Origin: Fastidiosipila sanguinis
Lineage (GTDB): Bacteria > Bacillota > Clostridia > Saccharofermentanales > Fastidiosipilaceae
Assembly (NCBI RefSeq): GCF_002998295.1
Contig: NZ_CP027226.1
Coordinates: 1,408,001-1,472,000, forward strand
Length of the DNA: 64,000 bases
Direction: 5' to 3'
Shown here: positions 17,464-27,207 of the stretch, piece after piece
How the letters are laid out: each line of letters begins with the position of its first letter
Numbering within the stretch: the first letter of the stretch is position 1
Notes under the pieces: model-generated
Told to the model about the DNA's origin: nothing
Databases searched by the model: none
What the model saw: the letters and a program-made list of their open reading frames with translations, nothing else
Position numbers and translations under genes: made by a program

Positions 17464-17492
17464 CTAGTTTTTATATTAAATTTATTAATTTG

Positions 17493-17708
17493 TTATCTTT
17501 CGATGATTTCCAAAGCTGTCTGAAGCTTCCTCATCTCTTCTGCTTTACTTGATGTTTCCCAAGTGTTAGCAGTGATTCTTCTAGTTAATTCAGTGCTTTC
17601 GGCTTGGTTAACTGCAAGCTTTTTCTCGTCCTCAATCCTCGCAGTATTCATCTGCTCTTTTTCCAAATTTAATTCGTTGATTCTTTTCTCAATTTGTTCT
17701 TTTGTCAT
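17493..17708 (-). CDS. Small coiled-coil phage protein
   Basis: 71 residues, entirely helical, with heptad-like spacing of Leu/Ile through KRINELNLEKEQMN and later segments. AGGAG lies upstream. It is between the fibre gene and the endolysin. Function unknown; similar small coiled coils are common after tail fibres. Confidence 0.6.
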   Translation of the reverse strand: MTKEQIEKRINELNLEKEQMNTARIEDEKKLAVNQAESTELTRRITANTWETSSKAEEMRKLQTALEIIER

Positions 17709-17721
17709 GTTTAATCTCCTT

Positions 17722-19521
17722 TTAATTTCCGATTGCTACCCATGCAACGTCTATACTAACTGTTGATGAGTGCCCATTATAAGCATATATTGTTGCATTA
17801 TCTCGATTTACATAATAAACGCTTAATGGATATAAGTTTGGAGCTCCGGATAGATTTGTGACATACACTTTTGGCGGACTAGAAAAACCAGTATATGTTA
17901 TTTTTTGATTTTCCACTCTTCTTGATCCCACATTACTAATCTTAATTTGCCCTGTTACTATCTTAGGAATATTCGCTGTTTTGCTGTCAACATAATTCTT
18001 ATCTGCAAATTCTTTTTGATTATGAGTTAATTTACCAACAGTCTGAAAATCAATCCCTGATCCTTTATTGTCAATAATCGAATAAAAGCTGTCATTGTCC
18101 TGCTTACCGATCAGCAAACCTTTGACATCAATGTCCCAAGCAGATTCGATGGTGTTTTCTTTTTCAGCATACTTACCAAATGCAATACCTTTGCCACCTT
18201 CCCTGAAGTACACTGAATTTTCGCCAGTACCAAAGCTTGAACTTGCTTCGGCTCGGCTGAAGTAGTCTTCAACAATTAATTTAAATTCATACGAATTCTT
18301 CAAACTAACGTTTGGCACTACTCGATAGCTGTCAGAAATGTAGTTTGTCTGTGAAATAGAAACCGTTTGCCAAGTTTCAGAGTTTCTCGGCTTGTAGCTT
18401 AATTGGTAGCTAATTAAGTTCTTGCCTGCAAGGCTTGAAATCTCGGCTTTGTAATTAGCTCTCGCATAAGTTCCTTGCTTGTTATAGCTTCCGTTTGGGT
18501 TAGCACGATAAGCGTTAAACTCGTTAATCTTAGGAGGAGAATAAGGTTCAACTTTAACCGTTGTTCGCTTTTCAGTCGTGAAACCTCGTGAGTCTGTAAC
18601 TCGACAAATAACGTCTCTAACTCCTGAACCTTTGATGACGTCCGTTGTTATGTGATGGCTCGGATAACTTTTTCCCTCAACAGTAACGCTACTGGTTCTT
18701 ATGACTGCACCATACTTACCTGTTGCTCCAAATCTTACTTCTAATCGGCTCTGTCCTTGAACATAGACTGAACTGTTTAGCTTTTCTTTAACCGTTTCAT
18801 CAGCTTCAGAAACATTAATCGTTCCAATATCAGCAGAATAAGAACTGCTTACTTTAGCAGTCAGGTTAGTTGATGCAGTTCCAAGCTTATTGCTTCCACT
18901 GAACGTATCAACATATATCGCTATTGTTGCACTTGAAGCATTAGGAATTAAGCTCATCCAGTCAACTGGCACTGTCCACTGTGTGCTAGTTGCTACGTTT
19001 TGAGCGATAGTTATTGATTTGCTTCCTAATACTGCTCTAACAGTGTGTGTGAAGCTATTAACTTGCCTATTAGTATTAATTGTTACTGAACTTCCAAAAT
19101 TAACACTCCCACTGCTTAGTGTAGGCTTGCTAGCTCTCGGAATAGTAGTCAAGTTCATGGAGCTGTTAATCGTTAGTGCTGTTAATGGCGAATACCTATC
19201 TTTGGTTGCAGTTTCAAATACAGCACTAACTGCAAAGTTTCTTGTTCCGTCAGCGTTGTGATAAATCGTCTTAGTTCCACGTTCAACAAGAGTTGTAGTG
19301 TTCGCTCCGCTAATACTACGCTGAATATTTGAGTTGTGAGCTGTTTCGCCTGCAAGTGAAACTGTTACTTGAGTTCCATATTGTTGAAAGTATCGATTTC
19401 CATTTTCTAAATAGAGTGCCCAGTCAACCTGACTAGTGTTTTTATTAATGTCTTGAGATTTTTGTGTTACTTCAAGTCTTAAACGGTACTGATTGCTATA
19501 TCCTGAATAAAACGTTGCCAA
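17722..19521 (-). CDS. Tail-tip or receptor-binding protein, DUF859-like
   Basis: A 599-residue beta-rich protein. The start, MATFYSGYSNQYRLRLEVTQ, and the following repeats resemble the DUF859 phage minor structural family. The C-terminal part ends in a short trimer-like beta domain after GKQDNDSFYS. Its position after the baseplate protein and before lysis genes fits the receptor-binding tip. Host receptor not inferable. Confidence 0.8.
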   Translation of the reverse strand: MATFYSGYSNQYRLRLEVTQKSQDINKNTSQVDWALYLENGNRYFQQYGTQVTVSLAGETAHNSNIQRSISGANTTTLVERGTKTIYHNADGTRNFAVSAVFETATKDRYSPLTALTINSSMNLTTIPRASKPTLSSGSVNFGSSVTINTNRQVNSFTHTVRAVLGSKSITIAQNVATSTQWTVPVDWMSLIPNASSATIAIYVDTFSGSNKLGTASTNLTAKVSSSYSADIGTINVSEADETVKEKLNSSVYVQGQSRLEVRFGATGKYGAVIRTSSVTVEGKSYPSHHITTDVIKGSGVRDVICRVTDSRGFTTEKRTTVKVEPYSPPKINEFNAYRANPNGSYNKQGTYARANYKAEISSLAGKNLISYQLSYKPRNSETWQTVSISQTNYISDSYRVVPNVSLKNSYEFKLIVEDYFSRAEASSSFGTGENSVYFREGGKGIAFGKYAEKENTIESAWDIDVKGLLIGKQDNDSFYSIIDNKGSGIDFQTVGKLTHNQKEFADKNYVDSKTANIPKIVTGQIKISNVGSRRVENQKITYTGFSSPPKVYVTNLSGAPNLYPLSVYYVNRDNATIYAYNGHSSTVSIDVAWVAIGN

Positions 19522-19535
19522 ACTTCCTCACCTCC

Positions 19536-21449
19536 TTAATCAATCCATTTAATGCTGAATCCTCCATCAGCTGCAACTTCGAATGTGTATTTGCCTAAAT
19601 TAAGATTTTGCAAAATTTGCAACGCTGAAATGTATGCTTTATCTTTACCAAAATAAGCAAGTTCAGAACCTTGAGAAACAAACGATAATTTGTCATTGTC
19701 TAGCACTAACTTAACATCGCTATCTGCTTTGCTAATGACTGGACGACCTAATGCATCAGTATTGAATGTTCGAGTAACTGCTTTCGCTAGCTCTTCAACT
19801 TCTTGCAAATTAGCCTTAGTTTCTTCTTGAGCTTGTTCTAACTCTGCCTTTGCTTCTTCTAGATTAGCGAGCTGATTGTTAATCTCGGCTTCGGTTGCTT
19901 CACTAGATAGCAAAGTCTGCTTATAAGATTCTTCTAGCTCATTAAGCTTGTTTTCTGCAGAGGATAAAGCGTTTGTACTTTCCTCTAACCTTTTCGCTAA
20001 ATCCCCATTATTAGCATTCAGTTCTTCTAATAACTCATTTAAAGTTCTTTTTGAAGATTCCTCTCCAACGCTAATTTCATCAGCACTTATTTTTAAAGCG
20101 CTAAGATAATTAACTATTAGATTAGATGTTGTTGCATCATAACCTTTCCAAGTCTTACCACCATCGTTACTTACTGCAATAGCTTCGCCATTGAATTTCC
20201 ATATTATTGTTGATTCGTCTTTATTCGGTTTATTGTGCCAATAGGTTATTACAGAGTTATCATCATTCTTTACTTGTGTAGAGAATGCGCCCAATGCCAT
20301 ACCTAAAACTTGAGTTAACTGCGTTTGAGCAAGCTCTCTATCTGTTAAATTGACATCTAGCTTTTCTTCAAAGTCAGTCAAAGCTTGAGCAAGGATCCTT
20401 TGGTTTTTGTTCCTAAAGTCATTCTCTTGCTTACTCTTACCTTCAGCTTTTAAGGTACAATTTCCACCATATTTGAAACTATGAAATGTAACTAGTCCTT
20501 TAGTTTCTCCCTGTCTAGTTTTATTTAAAATATAATCTCCAACATCAATGGCTGGATTGCCGAAGTATTTTGCATCAAATGGTATATAAGTAAATCCCTT
20601 TATCTGATTGAAGACATTATCAAGAACACGTTTCTCTTTGTCTTCAGCAAGTAGTTTTAACTCTTCTACTTCGATTGCGTAATCATCTGTTCCAAACTTT
20701 AACCGTTTATTTTTTAACCCTGTAATTACAATTTGGTCAGTTAGCTGCATATGACTAACTCTATTGCTTGTTGTTAGTTCGTGGTACTTTTCTGGATTAA
20801 CACTGTCGCTACCTTTAACAGGTACAATATCCAAAACTCCATACCTATCTATTGAAGCGAATCCACCTGCCATTAATGCTATTTCTGCTAGTGCATCCCT
20901 ATATGTGTAGTCTTTTTCAGGCAAGGACTTGATAACATTATCCCCATTAAGAATGCTTATCCCATTTTTTAAAGGTACGTTTGATAATCTGCATATATCT
21001 TTTAATAGTTGCAGGTTGCTAGTTGGAACATTAATTTTGCCTATATCTAACGGTCTATCAAACAGTACAAGTCTATCTGTACCTTTAAGTTCAATAATGG
21101 CATATGGTCTTGATGGCTTATCTACAATAAATATCCCCATTGGTACATATTCCACTGTGCCATCTTCTAAATAAACACCGCAATATGGTTTAATCATAGA
21201 TCCTGAAAAGTCTGTGTCGTTCCATTTGCCGTCTCTATTGTTTAAAGTCAGTGTAATATCGCTGGCAGTTACGTTGCCTAGCTCAAAACCTTTGTTCATT
21301 GCTGTACTGTTGATTGTCAAACTACCTGCATCAAGGTCTTCTTTTTGAAGCTCAACTGTCTTGTTACTAAGTTCAAGGGTTACTTTAATTGCAAGCTTTC
21401 TATTCTCAGAATAAATAGCCTTGTTAAATTTAGCTGTTGTATTGAACAT
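19536..21449 (-). CDS. Phage tail baseplate/minor tail protein
   Basis: A 637-residue tail-tip protein. Residues 1-330 look like a hub or distal-tail fold (FNTTAKFNKAIYSENRKLAI, then TASDITLTLNNRDG). Residues 355-560 form a long coiled coil (KLNELEESYKQTLL region). A short C-terminal beta domain follows. It probably links the tape-measure tip to the receptor-binding protein encoded next. Confidence 0.75.
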   Translation of the reverse strand: MFNTTAKFNKAIYSENRKLAIKVTLELSNKTVELQKEDLDAGSLTINSTAMNKGFELGNVTASDITLTLNNRDGKWNDTDFSGSMIKPYCGVYLEDGTVEYVPMGIFIVDKPSRPYAIIELKGTDRLVLFDRPLDIGKINVPTSNLQLLKDICRLSNVPLKNGISILNGDNVIKSLPEKDYTYRDALAEIALMAGGFASIDRYGVLDIVPVKGSDSVNPEKYHELTTSNRVSHMQLTDQIVITGLKNKRLKFGTDDYAIEVEELKLLAEDKEKRVLDNVFNQIKGFTYIPFDAKYFGNPAIDVGDYILNKTRQGETKGLVTFHSFKYGGNCTLKAEGKSKQENDFRNKNQRILAQALTDFEEKLDVNLTDRELAQTQLTQVLGMALGAFSTQVKNDDNSVITYWHNKPNKDESTIIWKFNGEAIAVSNDGGKTWKGYDATTSNLIVNYLSALKISADEISVGEESSKRTLNELLEELNANNGDLAKRLEESTNALSSAENKLNELEESYKQTLLSSEATEAEINNQLANLEEAKAELEQAQEETKANLQEVEELAKAVTRTFNTDALGRPVISKADSDVKLVLDNDKLSFVSQGSELAYFGKDKAYISALQILQNLNLGKYTFEVAADGGFSIKWID

Positions 21450-21460
21450 TTGTATCCCCT

Positions 21461-21814
21461 TTAATTCTCAATAATCGTTACTTCGCAATCCCAGTAAACT
21501 TTGCCAGATGTAACTGCTCTTTGTTTCCTTTTTATATTTCCATAGCAATTAGCAGTTACTACTTCGCCATCAAATAATCCTTTAAACTGAAAGCCTAATG
21601 GATTCAATGATTTTGAAATCTTTCTTACCTCTTCAGCAGTTAGCATTTTGTGCGAGAATTTCCACTTTCTTACTCCTGCTCTAATGAGGTCTAAATGGTT
21701 AACACCTGACTCATCTCTACCAGTGTTTTCGCCATATAAATCCGTTGATTCAGGTTCACATTCATCATAGTCAGGCATTTTGTTTCCGTTTATATAATAG
21801 TAATGATCTGCCAT
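21461..21814 (-). CDS. Phage tail protein, DUF6711-like
   Basis: 117 residues, beginning MADHYYYINGNKMPDYDECE. It has the general look of short distal-tail proteins found directly after tape measure genes (GRDESG, then KWKFSHKMLTAEEV). It probably belongs to the tail tip complex. Family name is by resemblance only. Confidence 0.65.
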   Translation of the reverse strand: MADHYYYINGNKMPDYDECEPESTDLYGENTGRDESGVNHLDLIRAGVRKWKFSHKMLTAEEVRKISKSLNPLGFQFKGLFDGEVVTANCYGNIKRKQRAVTSGKVYWDCEVTIIEN

Positions 21815-21827
21815 TTATTTCTCCTAA

Positions 21828-24800
21828 CTAAAACACTGGGTTATTTCTCAATCGACCTTCCCTGTCTATTACTGATTCTATAACTCCTACAAGGTTATCT
21901 GTGCCAATGTAGATTGGTTGGGTAATATTAATTTCCCTACCTTCCCCAGAGTTAGAACCACCATTTTTACTTGCAATTTTTTCTGCTAACTGATCAATCC
22001 AGCCTGTATTACGCTCTAAAGGCATTACAGCTTCTTTTCCTGCTTCTCCGACCATCGCAACAGTTGGTTGATCAATAATTCCACCTCGAGCAAGTCTTGG
22101 TATTTGCGGAATGTTTATTCCTTTACCACCGACTAAAGGTACCCAATCAGGAATTTTAATTTTATTAAGTCCTCGAATGAATATGTTGATTGCATCGATT
22201 ATAAAGTTAAGTGGTGCTTTGAATATACCTACTAAACCATTGGCAATATTTCTGAATATCTGACTTACACCTTCCCATGCTTTTCGCCAATTTCCAGTGA
22301 ACACTCCTGTAATGAATTTAATAATACCTTCAAAGATGCCTTTTATATTTCCCCATATATTTTTAATATGGTTAAATAATGCATTAAAATACAACTTAAC
22401 TCCCTCAAGCATGCCTTTCCAGACTGCCGTAACAGCTCCTTTAATTGCATTCCAAACAGCAAGTGTTACTACCTTGATCGCTTCCCATATTGCTTTAAAA
22501 AAGTTACTTACTGATGTCCATATTTCAACTGCTTTAGTTTTTATAAATTCCCATATAGCAATTACGTATTTGCCTACTTTATCCCAGTTCTTCCAAAGAA
22601 GAACACCAACAGCAATTAAACCACCTATAATGGCAATTGCTATAGTTACTGGACTAGTTAAGAATGCCATTGCTCCACCAAACAATTTAGTTGCAACTGT
22701 TGCTACTGTTGCAGTTCCTTTCCAAATTGCAACTAATCCGTTCCATATAGCTATAGCTCCGTTAACCAATCCCCATGCAGCAGCAAATGAACCTATAATA
22801 AGAACAAAATTTTCTATTAATGAAGCATTTTCATTGATCCAATCTGAAATACCTCGTAAGGCACTAATAATCCCATCTAATACAGAAGTTATAATTCCAC
22901 CAGTCCATTCAGCAATTGGACTTAGTAAGCTATCCCAAAGCCATTCGAATGCTGGAGCTACTGCATCTATAACAGAACCGAACAAATCTAATGAGGCTGT
23001 TAGAATATCAATGAATCTTGGCACTATTTCGTTCATTGTCCATGTTCCAAGAGGAACAAGAACATTTTCATAGAACCATAACAAGCCTTCGCCTATCTTT
23101 ATACTGAATTTAGACAACGCCTTCCAAAACTCTGCCAAAGAATCATTTAATTTTCCCCAATTGATATTTTGAACCATATAGGTTAAGCCATCTAAAAAGC
23201 GAGGGAATGCACTCGATAGTGCCCATAATCCCATAGGCTTAAGGAAATTATTATAAAAGTCTTGAAGTCCTCTAGCTACAAATGTTTTTAAAGGTTCTAA
23301 TGAATCAACTAAACGTTTGAATGCTTGAATAGTTGGTTCTGCTGCAGCTTTAAGTTTATCTAACCAATCTAACAAAGGTTTGAACGCAGAAGTGTCAATA
23401 TCAACGGTAGTAAATTGCTGTGTAGGAGATGATCCTCCTCCGCCACCACCAATATCAGGAGACCCACCGCCACTATTGCTTTTATCAGATGTATCTAATA
23501 TTTCTAGTTCATCAAATCCAGCCAGAGATCGTTTATATTTTTCAACTTCTTTTGTTGCACCTTTTGCCTTTTTACCAACTGATGATAGTCCGTTACTGAA
23601 GCCAGCAGTTGATCCTGTTGCTATTTGAATAGATTTTTTACCTGCCAATGCTCCAAAGAACATTGCTATAGCATTAAAAGCTCTAGTTGCTAAATCTATG
23701 ATCCATTTCAATGCAGGTGCTAAAACTTCAATTAAAGGCGCAGCCATTGCTGCAAATGACCCTTTAAGATTATCTGCACTTCTTGCAAGTGAATCCATTG
23801 TATTAGCAAAACCTTGGTTCTGTCCTGCCATAACTCTGAAAGATTCCATGCTAGCCTGAACAGCTTGCCTAATTAGCATGTAAGCACTTCTTATACCCAT
23901 AAGCATGAGCCCTGTTCTTGCTGTTCTTCTTATGAGATTACCTACTCCACCCATTGAGCTTTTTAAGCGTTCTGCACCTAATACACTAGCACCAAGTGAA
24001 GAAGCTGCAATTCTGCCAAGATGTTTAAATGCATCTTTTAATCCATCAGTTTTATCTTTTGTCTCTTCTATTGGATACCCTAAATGTTTAAGTCCAGCAT
24101 TTAGTCGAGCAGTTGAAATTTGACCTTCAGCAGCCATTCTTTTTAGTTCATCAACAGTCAAGCTTAGTCTTTCGCCTAGATGGTTAAAACTATACCTTAG
24201 CTCTTCTACTTGTTGAACAGGCATTGTATTAGAAGCATTCGCACCTAATCTTGATATCTCTTCATTAACTAATCTAATCTTAGTTTCTAATTGTGATACA
24301 ACCTGTTCTTGGTTTAAGAATGCTGACCTTGCCTTATCAATATCTTGGTTCAAACTAGAGGCATCAAAGCCTTTCATTGAACCGCCATTCATATTTCTCC
24401 ACTCTTCAGCGAGACTTTCAAGTTTGGCATCAGCTTGTTCAGAGGCTTCCCCCAAGTCTAATAACTTAGCTCGTGCGATATCTAATTGTGCGGTTAAGTT
24501 AGAAGATAAAGCTTTTAGCTCTTCTTCATTCAAGCTTCCTTTTAAAGTTGGTAGTTTTACTTGATTAATTGCCTTAACTGCTGCTTGGGTTCCTTTAGTT
24601 GCTCCATCAGCAAACCCATCAGATAGCATTTTAACTACGTTATCTGATAGATTATCAACTGCTCCTGCTACATTATTAAGTTTTTTCTCAATGCCAGATA
24701 AATCAACTGTACTAGAAGGGATTTTTACAGTTTTAAAACTAGAGCTCATTATTCTACCAGTTTCTTTACCAATCTGATCTAATTCTTTAAAGTATTGCGA

Positions 24801-24860
24801 TGTATCGCCGACTCTTAAATCGATACTGACTGCACCAGCTGATGTAATATTTGCTGCCAT
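21828..24860 (-). CDS. Tape measure protein
   Basis: The longest phage gene, 1010 residues, which sets tail length. The N-terminal 330 residues are coiled coil; hydrophobic patches lie near 310-330 and 690-760. The middle has a Gly/Ser linker (GGGSPDIGGGGGGS). The C terminus ends in the common tape-measure segment ARGGIIDQPTVAMVGEAGKE. It lies after the tail chaperone pair and before the tip proteins, as expected. Confidence 0.93.
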   Translation of the reverse strand: MAANITSAGAVSIDLRVGDTSQYFKELDQIGKETGRIMSSSFKTVKIPSSTVDLSGIEKKLNNVAGAVDNLSDNVVKMLSDGFADGATKGTQAAVKAINQVKLPTLKGSLNEEELKALSSNLTAQLDIARAKLLDLGEASEQADAKLESLAEEWRNMNGGSMKGFDASSLNQDIDKARSAFLNQEQVVSQLETKIRLVNEEISRLGANASNTMPVQQVEELRYSFNHLGERLSLTVDELKRMAAEGQISTARLNAGLKHLGYPIEETKDKTDGLKDAFKHLGRIAASSLGASVLGAERLKSSMGGVGNLIRRTARTGLMLMGIRSAYMLIRQAVQASMESFRVMAGQNQGFANTMDSLARSADNLKGSFAAMAAPLIEVLAPALKWIIDLATRAFNAIAMFFGALAGKKSIQIATGSTAGFSNGLSSVGKKAKGATKEVEKYKRSLAGFDELEILDTSDKSNSGGGSPDIGGGGGGSSPTQQFTTVDIDTSAFKPLLDWLDKLKAAAEPTIQAFKRLVDSLEPLKTFVARGLQDFYNNFLKPMGLWALSSAFPRFLDGLTYMVQNINWGKLNDSLAEFWKALSKFSIKIGEGLLWFYENVLVPLGTWTMNEIVPRFIDILTASLDLFGSVIDAVAPAFEWLWDSLLSPIAEWTGGIITSVLDGIISALRGISDWINENASLIENFVLIIGSFAAAWGLVNGAIAIWNGLVAIWKGTATVATVATKLFGGAMAFLTSPVTIAIAIIGGLIAVGVLLWKNWDKVGKYVIAIWEFIKTKAVEIWTSVSNFFKAIWEAIKVVTLAVWNAIKGAVTAVWKGMLEGVKLYFNALFNHIKNIWGNIKGIFEGIIKFITGVFTGNWRKAWEGVSQIFRNIANGLVGIFKAPLNFIIDAINIFIRGLNKIKIPDWVPLVGGKGINIPQIPRLARGGIIDQPTVAMVGEAGKEAVMPLERNTGWIDQLAEKIASKNGGSNSGEGREINITQPIYIGTDNLVGVIESVIDREGRLRNNPVF

Positions 24861-24874
24861 TTATATCCCCCCTT

Positions 24875-25267
24875 CTAATTTGTATATGCTGCTTTTAATG
24901 CACTTTGTAATCCGCTTAATTGAGACTCTATGATATCTGGATTGTCTTTTATTAATCTTTTAGCTTCTTTGCTTCTCCATTCATTGCGAAGTTTCTTTTC
25001 CTTCGCTGAAAAGTTTTTTAACATGTCTTTGTCATCTTCTGATCTAATTGAAATAATTTGTCCCAGTGGTGTTTCATGATTAAGTCCAGTTAATAACGCA
25101 CTGAACTCAGACCATGGCATATAAGGTTCATGCCTTAGTCTTATCCCATACTGTTGTGCAAAACTTGCTTCTATAAGATCCCAATCTTCATAGAGGTCGT
25201 ACCATCTAAAGTTTTCTTTACTTGATTGATTTTGTTTGAAATCGTATAGATGACTCCATTTCTTCAT
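24875..25267 (-). CDS. Tail assembly chaperone, Gp15 family
   Basis: 130 residues with the Gp15-type features FRWYDLYEDWDLIEASFAQQ and a lysine-rich middle. It overlaps the preceding chaperone gene by 50 bases in a different frame. In many siphoviruses this second frame is expressed as an extension of the first by ribosomal frameshifting. Here a +1 (or -2) shift would be needed, and no obvious slippery site is seen. Confidence 0.8.
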   Translation of the reverse strand: MKKWSHLYDFKQNQSSKENFRWYDLYEDWDLIEASFAQQYGIRLRHEPYMPWSEFSALLTGLNHETPLGQIISIRSEDDKDMLKNFSAKEKKLRNEWRSKEAKRLIKDNPDIIESQLSGLQSALKAAYTN

Positions 25268-25562
25268 AACTTAAGCCATTAATACTTGCCATTATTGCTG
25301 TGAATAATACTGTTAATTGAGTAACTGAATCTAAAATTCCAGGATGTAGCTCTACTAGTCTTGCTGTTTGATCTTCTCCAAGTAACAATCTAATTGTCTC
25401 TTCTAATTCAGTAAATCCAACTGAATTTTCTTTTTGAGATAACTGTTGAGCTTGTAAAATTATATTTTTATCGTCATTGACTTCATAAATTTCATCTTTA
25501 CCAAGTTGTAGTTTTGGTTTTACAGCCTGCAATTTCTTACTAATATCAATTATGTTTGCCAT
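25218..25562 (-). CDS. Tail assembly chaperone (G-like)
   Basis: 114 residues, helical, starting MANIIDISKKLQAVKPKLQL. Its position directly after the major tail protein and before the tape measure is that of the tail assembly chaperone G. AAGGAG lies 5-6 bases ahead of ATG. The 3' end overlaps the Gp15-type gene. Confidence 0.78.
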   Translation of the reverse strand: MANIIDISKKLQAVKPKLQLGKDEIYEVNDDKNIILQAQQLSQKENSVGFTELEETIRLLLGEDQTARLVELHPGILDSVTQLTVLFTAIMASINGLSYEEMESSIRFQTKSIK

Positions 25563-25589
25563 TATGTTTCTCCTTCTGGTTAAATCAAA

Positions 25590-25610
25590 AGAGGGCTATT
25601 TAAGCCCTCT
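25590..25610 (-). terminator. Intra-operon hairpin after the major tail protein
   Basis: AGAGGGC/GCCCTCT stem followed on the minus strand by TTTTG. A short T run suggests partial termination, which would keep tail tube expression above that of downstream tail genes. Confidence 0.6.
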
Positions 25611-25633
25611 AATCTCTATTAATTTTTATTTAA

Positions 25634-26101
25634 TTATCTTGATGGTACAGTTGGTGTACTTTCAAAGAATGTCGGTTGCCCATCGCTTTGGAACTCAAAT
25701 TCCAATGGGTTAACGTCCGTTGAAGCACCACCGAATGTGCTCGTTACATTAACGACTGAGTCCATCATGAAAATTTCGCCATTTGGGAATTTAATTGCCA
25801 TTGTAGTGGTTGCATCTTCGCCAGTCTTGTATGCTAATGAAGCAATGTAATCGTTACCCTTATCTCCCTCGTTTCTCTTACCACTTAGTGAGATACTGAT
25901 ACTCTTACCAGTCATTAAGCGGCGAGTCCAACCTTTTTGCTCCATTGGAGACCACTCTTCAACATTACCATCAATAGAAACTTCAAAAGTCTCCATATCA
26001 GCTACTTTAATTAATTTTGATATATCGTTTTTCTTTTCTGTGAGTTTTCCTTTGTCTGAAACTAAAAACTCTAAATTATGTACTGGATATACTCCTGCCA
26101 T
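25634..26101 (-). CDS. Major tail (tube) protein
   Basis: 155 residues, beta-rich, beginning MAGVYPVHNLEFLVSDKGKL. It contains the pattern EEWSPMEQKGWTRRLMTGKS seen in tail tube proteins of Gram-positive siphoviruses. It lies between the tail terminator and chaperone genes. AGGAG precedes the start. Confidence 0.88.
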   Translation of the reverse strand: MAGVYPVHNLEFLVSDKGKLTEKKNDISKLIKVADMETFEVSIDGNVEEWSPMEQKGWTRRLMTGKSISISLSGKRNEGDKGNDYIASLAYKTGEDATTTMAIKFPNGEIFMMDSVVNVTSTFGGASTDVNPLEFEFQSDGQPTFFESTPTVPSR

Positions 26102-26116
26102 GTTTTAATCTCCTTT

Positions 26117-26500
26117 TTATAATTTGTAATAAACATCAAAATCTAAAACAAATTCATAATTGCCATGCTCGTCTCTATCAATGCAAACAGGTTCGCTAAA
26201 GATATCAAACCAGCAAGAATGATTACCTATTTGTTCTCGACTTGATGTTTCTATTAACTTTCTATATATGCTATACGCTTGTTTTTCAGCTTCTGTGTAG
26301 CTCCTGCCCCAATGGACTAAAAGAGTTACGCTCTTAATGTCATAACTTGCCCCACCTATCGCTTGAGGTCTTAACCTTCCCTTACGAGAATAAAGACCTA
26401 TAACTTTGGGTGCATTTCTATCAATTAAACCAATGCCCCATTTCTCAACATCTGGGAATAGTGTTTTCATGTATTCTAATAAATCTTTTAAAAGTAACAT
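26117..26500 (-). CDS. Tail terminator/minor capsid protein 3-like
   Basis: 127 residues (starts MLLLKDLLEYMKTLFPDVEK) with the layout of minor capsid 3 or tail-terminator proteins, which close the tail tube at the head end. Its start overlaps the stop of the preceding gene by one base, typical of coupled connector genes. Confidence 0.78.
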   Translation of the reverse strand: MLLLKDLLEYMKTLFPDVEKWGIGLIDRNAPKVIGLYSRKGRLRPQAIGGASYDIKSVTLLVHWGRSYTEAEKQAYSIYRKLIETSSREQIGNHSCWFDIFSEPVCIDRDEHGNYEFVLDFDVYYKL

Positions 26501-26871
26501 TATTCTCCTAACTCCCCTCTTAAGAATGTGGAATATGAATTAACTAAAAAACTAGTTGGATCATTCTCGGGCAAATAATGGTCAAACCACCTACCACCCG
26601 CTCTGGCATTAATAGATTGGTTGAAATTAAATTGTGGGTTGAAATATAGACGTCTAGCATAAGGTGTACTAGACACAATACTTACAATTCCATCTTTTAG
26701 CTTGCTACTATCAACAAATGTACTATTGTCTTGCAACTCCCCTGTTCTAAATGGCATTACACCATCTAGTTTTAATTGTGAGAGTAACGCTTGACTAGCC
26801 TTATCAAGTGAAGCTTGTTGTGCGTTCTCTAGCTTAGTTCTAAAGCTATCGTATATTTGAAACTTTGCCAT
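26500..26871 (-). CDS. Minor capsid 2-like head-tail protein
   Basis: 123 residues with LKLDGVMPFRTGELQDNSTF and YARRLYFNPQFNF, features of the minor capsid 2 (tail completion) family. It lies directly after the head-closure gene with no gap. It likely acts at the head-tail joint. Confidence 0.78.
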   Translation of the reverse strand: MAKFQIYDSFRTKLENAQQASLDKASQALLSQLKLDGVMPFRTGELQDNSTFVDSSKLKDGIVSIVSSTPYARRLYFNPQFNFNQSINARAGGRWFDHYLPENDPTSFLVNSYSTFLRGELGE

Positions 26872-27207
26872 TTAAACCAACTCCAATTTTGTGTGATTAA
26901 CTGTTCCATCAGGATTTCTTGGTCTTGTATAAGAAACAATACTTTTAACTGTATCGTATCCAGACACCTTGACCGTTCCAGAAACAAATTCAACTCCTGG
27001 CAAAATATCGCCTTTAACTCGAATTGTTGCTGATAGCAAAATCCATTGCCCAGTTTTGCTTTGCACTCGTTTGGATTTCTCTGAATAGTTGACTTTACCT
27101 GACCAAGTTCCTAAAACTTCATTATCGCCATCTTCGCCGATGCCGCCTAATAAAGTAATTTCAACAGGTGTTACGTCCCATGAATCTAAATAAGGTAATT
27201 GGATCAT
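26872..27207 (-). CDS. Head closure protein-like
   Basis: 111 residues, beta-rich (starts MIQLPYLDSWDVTPVEITLL). Order and size match the SPP1 gp16-like head closure proteins that follow the connector. Its start overlaps the connector stop by four bases. Confidence 0.7.
   Translation of the reverse strand: MIQLPYLDSWDVTPVEITLLGGIGEDGDNEVLGTWSGKVNYSEKSKRVQSKTGQWILLSATIRVKGDILPGVEFVSGTVKVSGYDTVKSIVSYTRPRNPDGTVNHTKLELV

Noticed and set aside
22297-23073. Plus-strand 258-codon frame inside the tape measure gene
   Set aside because: A shadow of a long alanine/tryptophan-rich coding region; no start signal.
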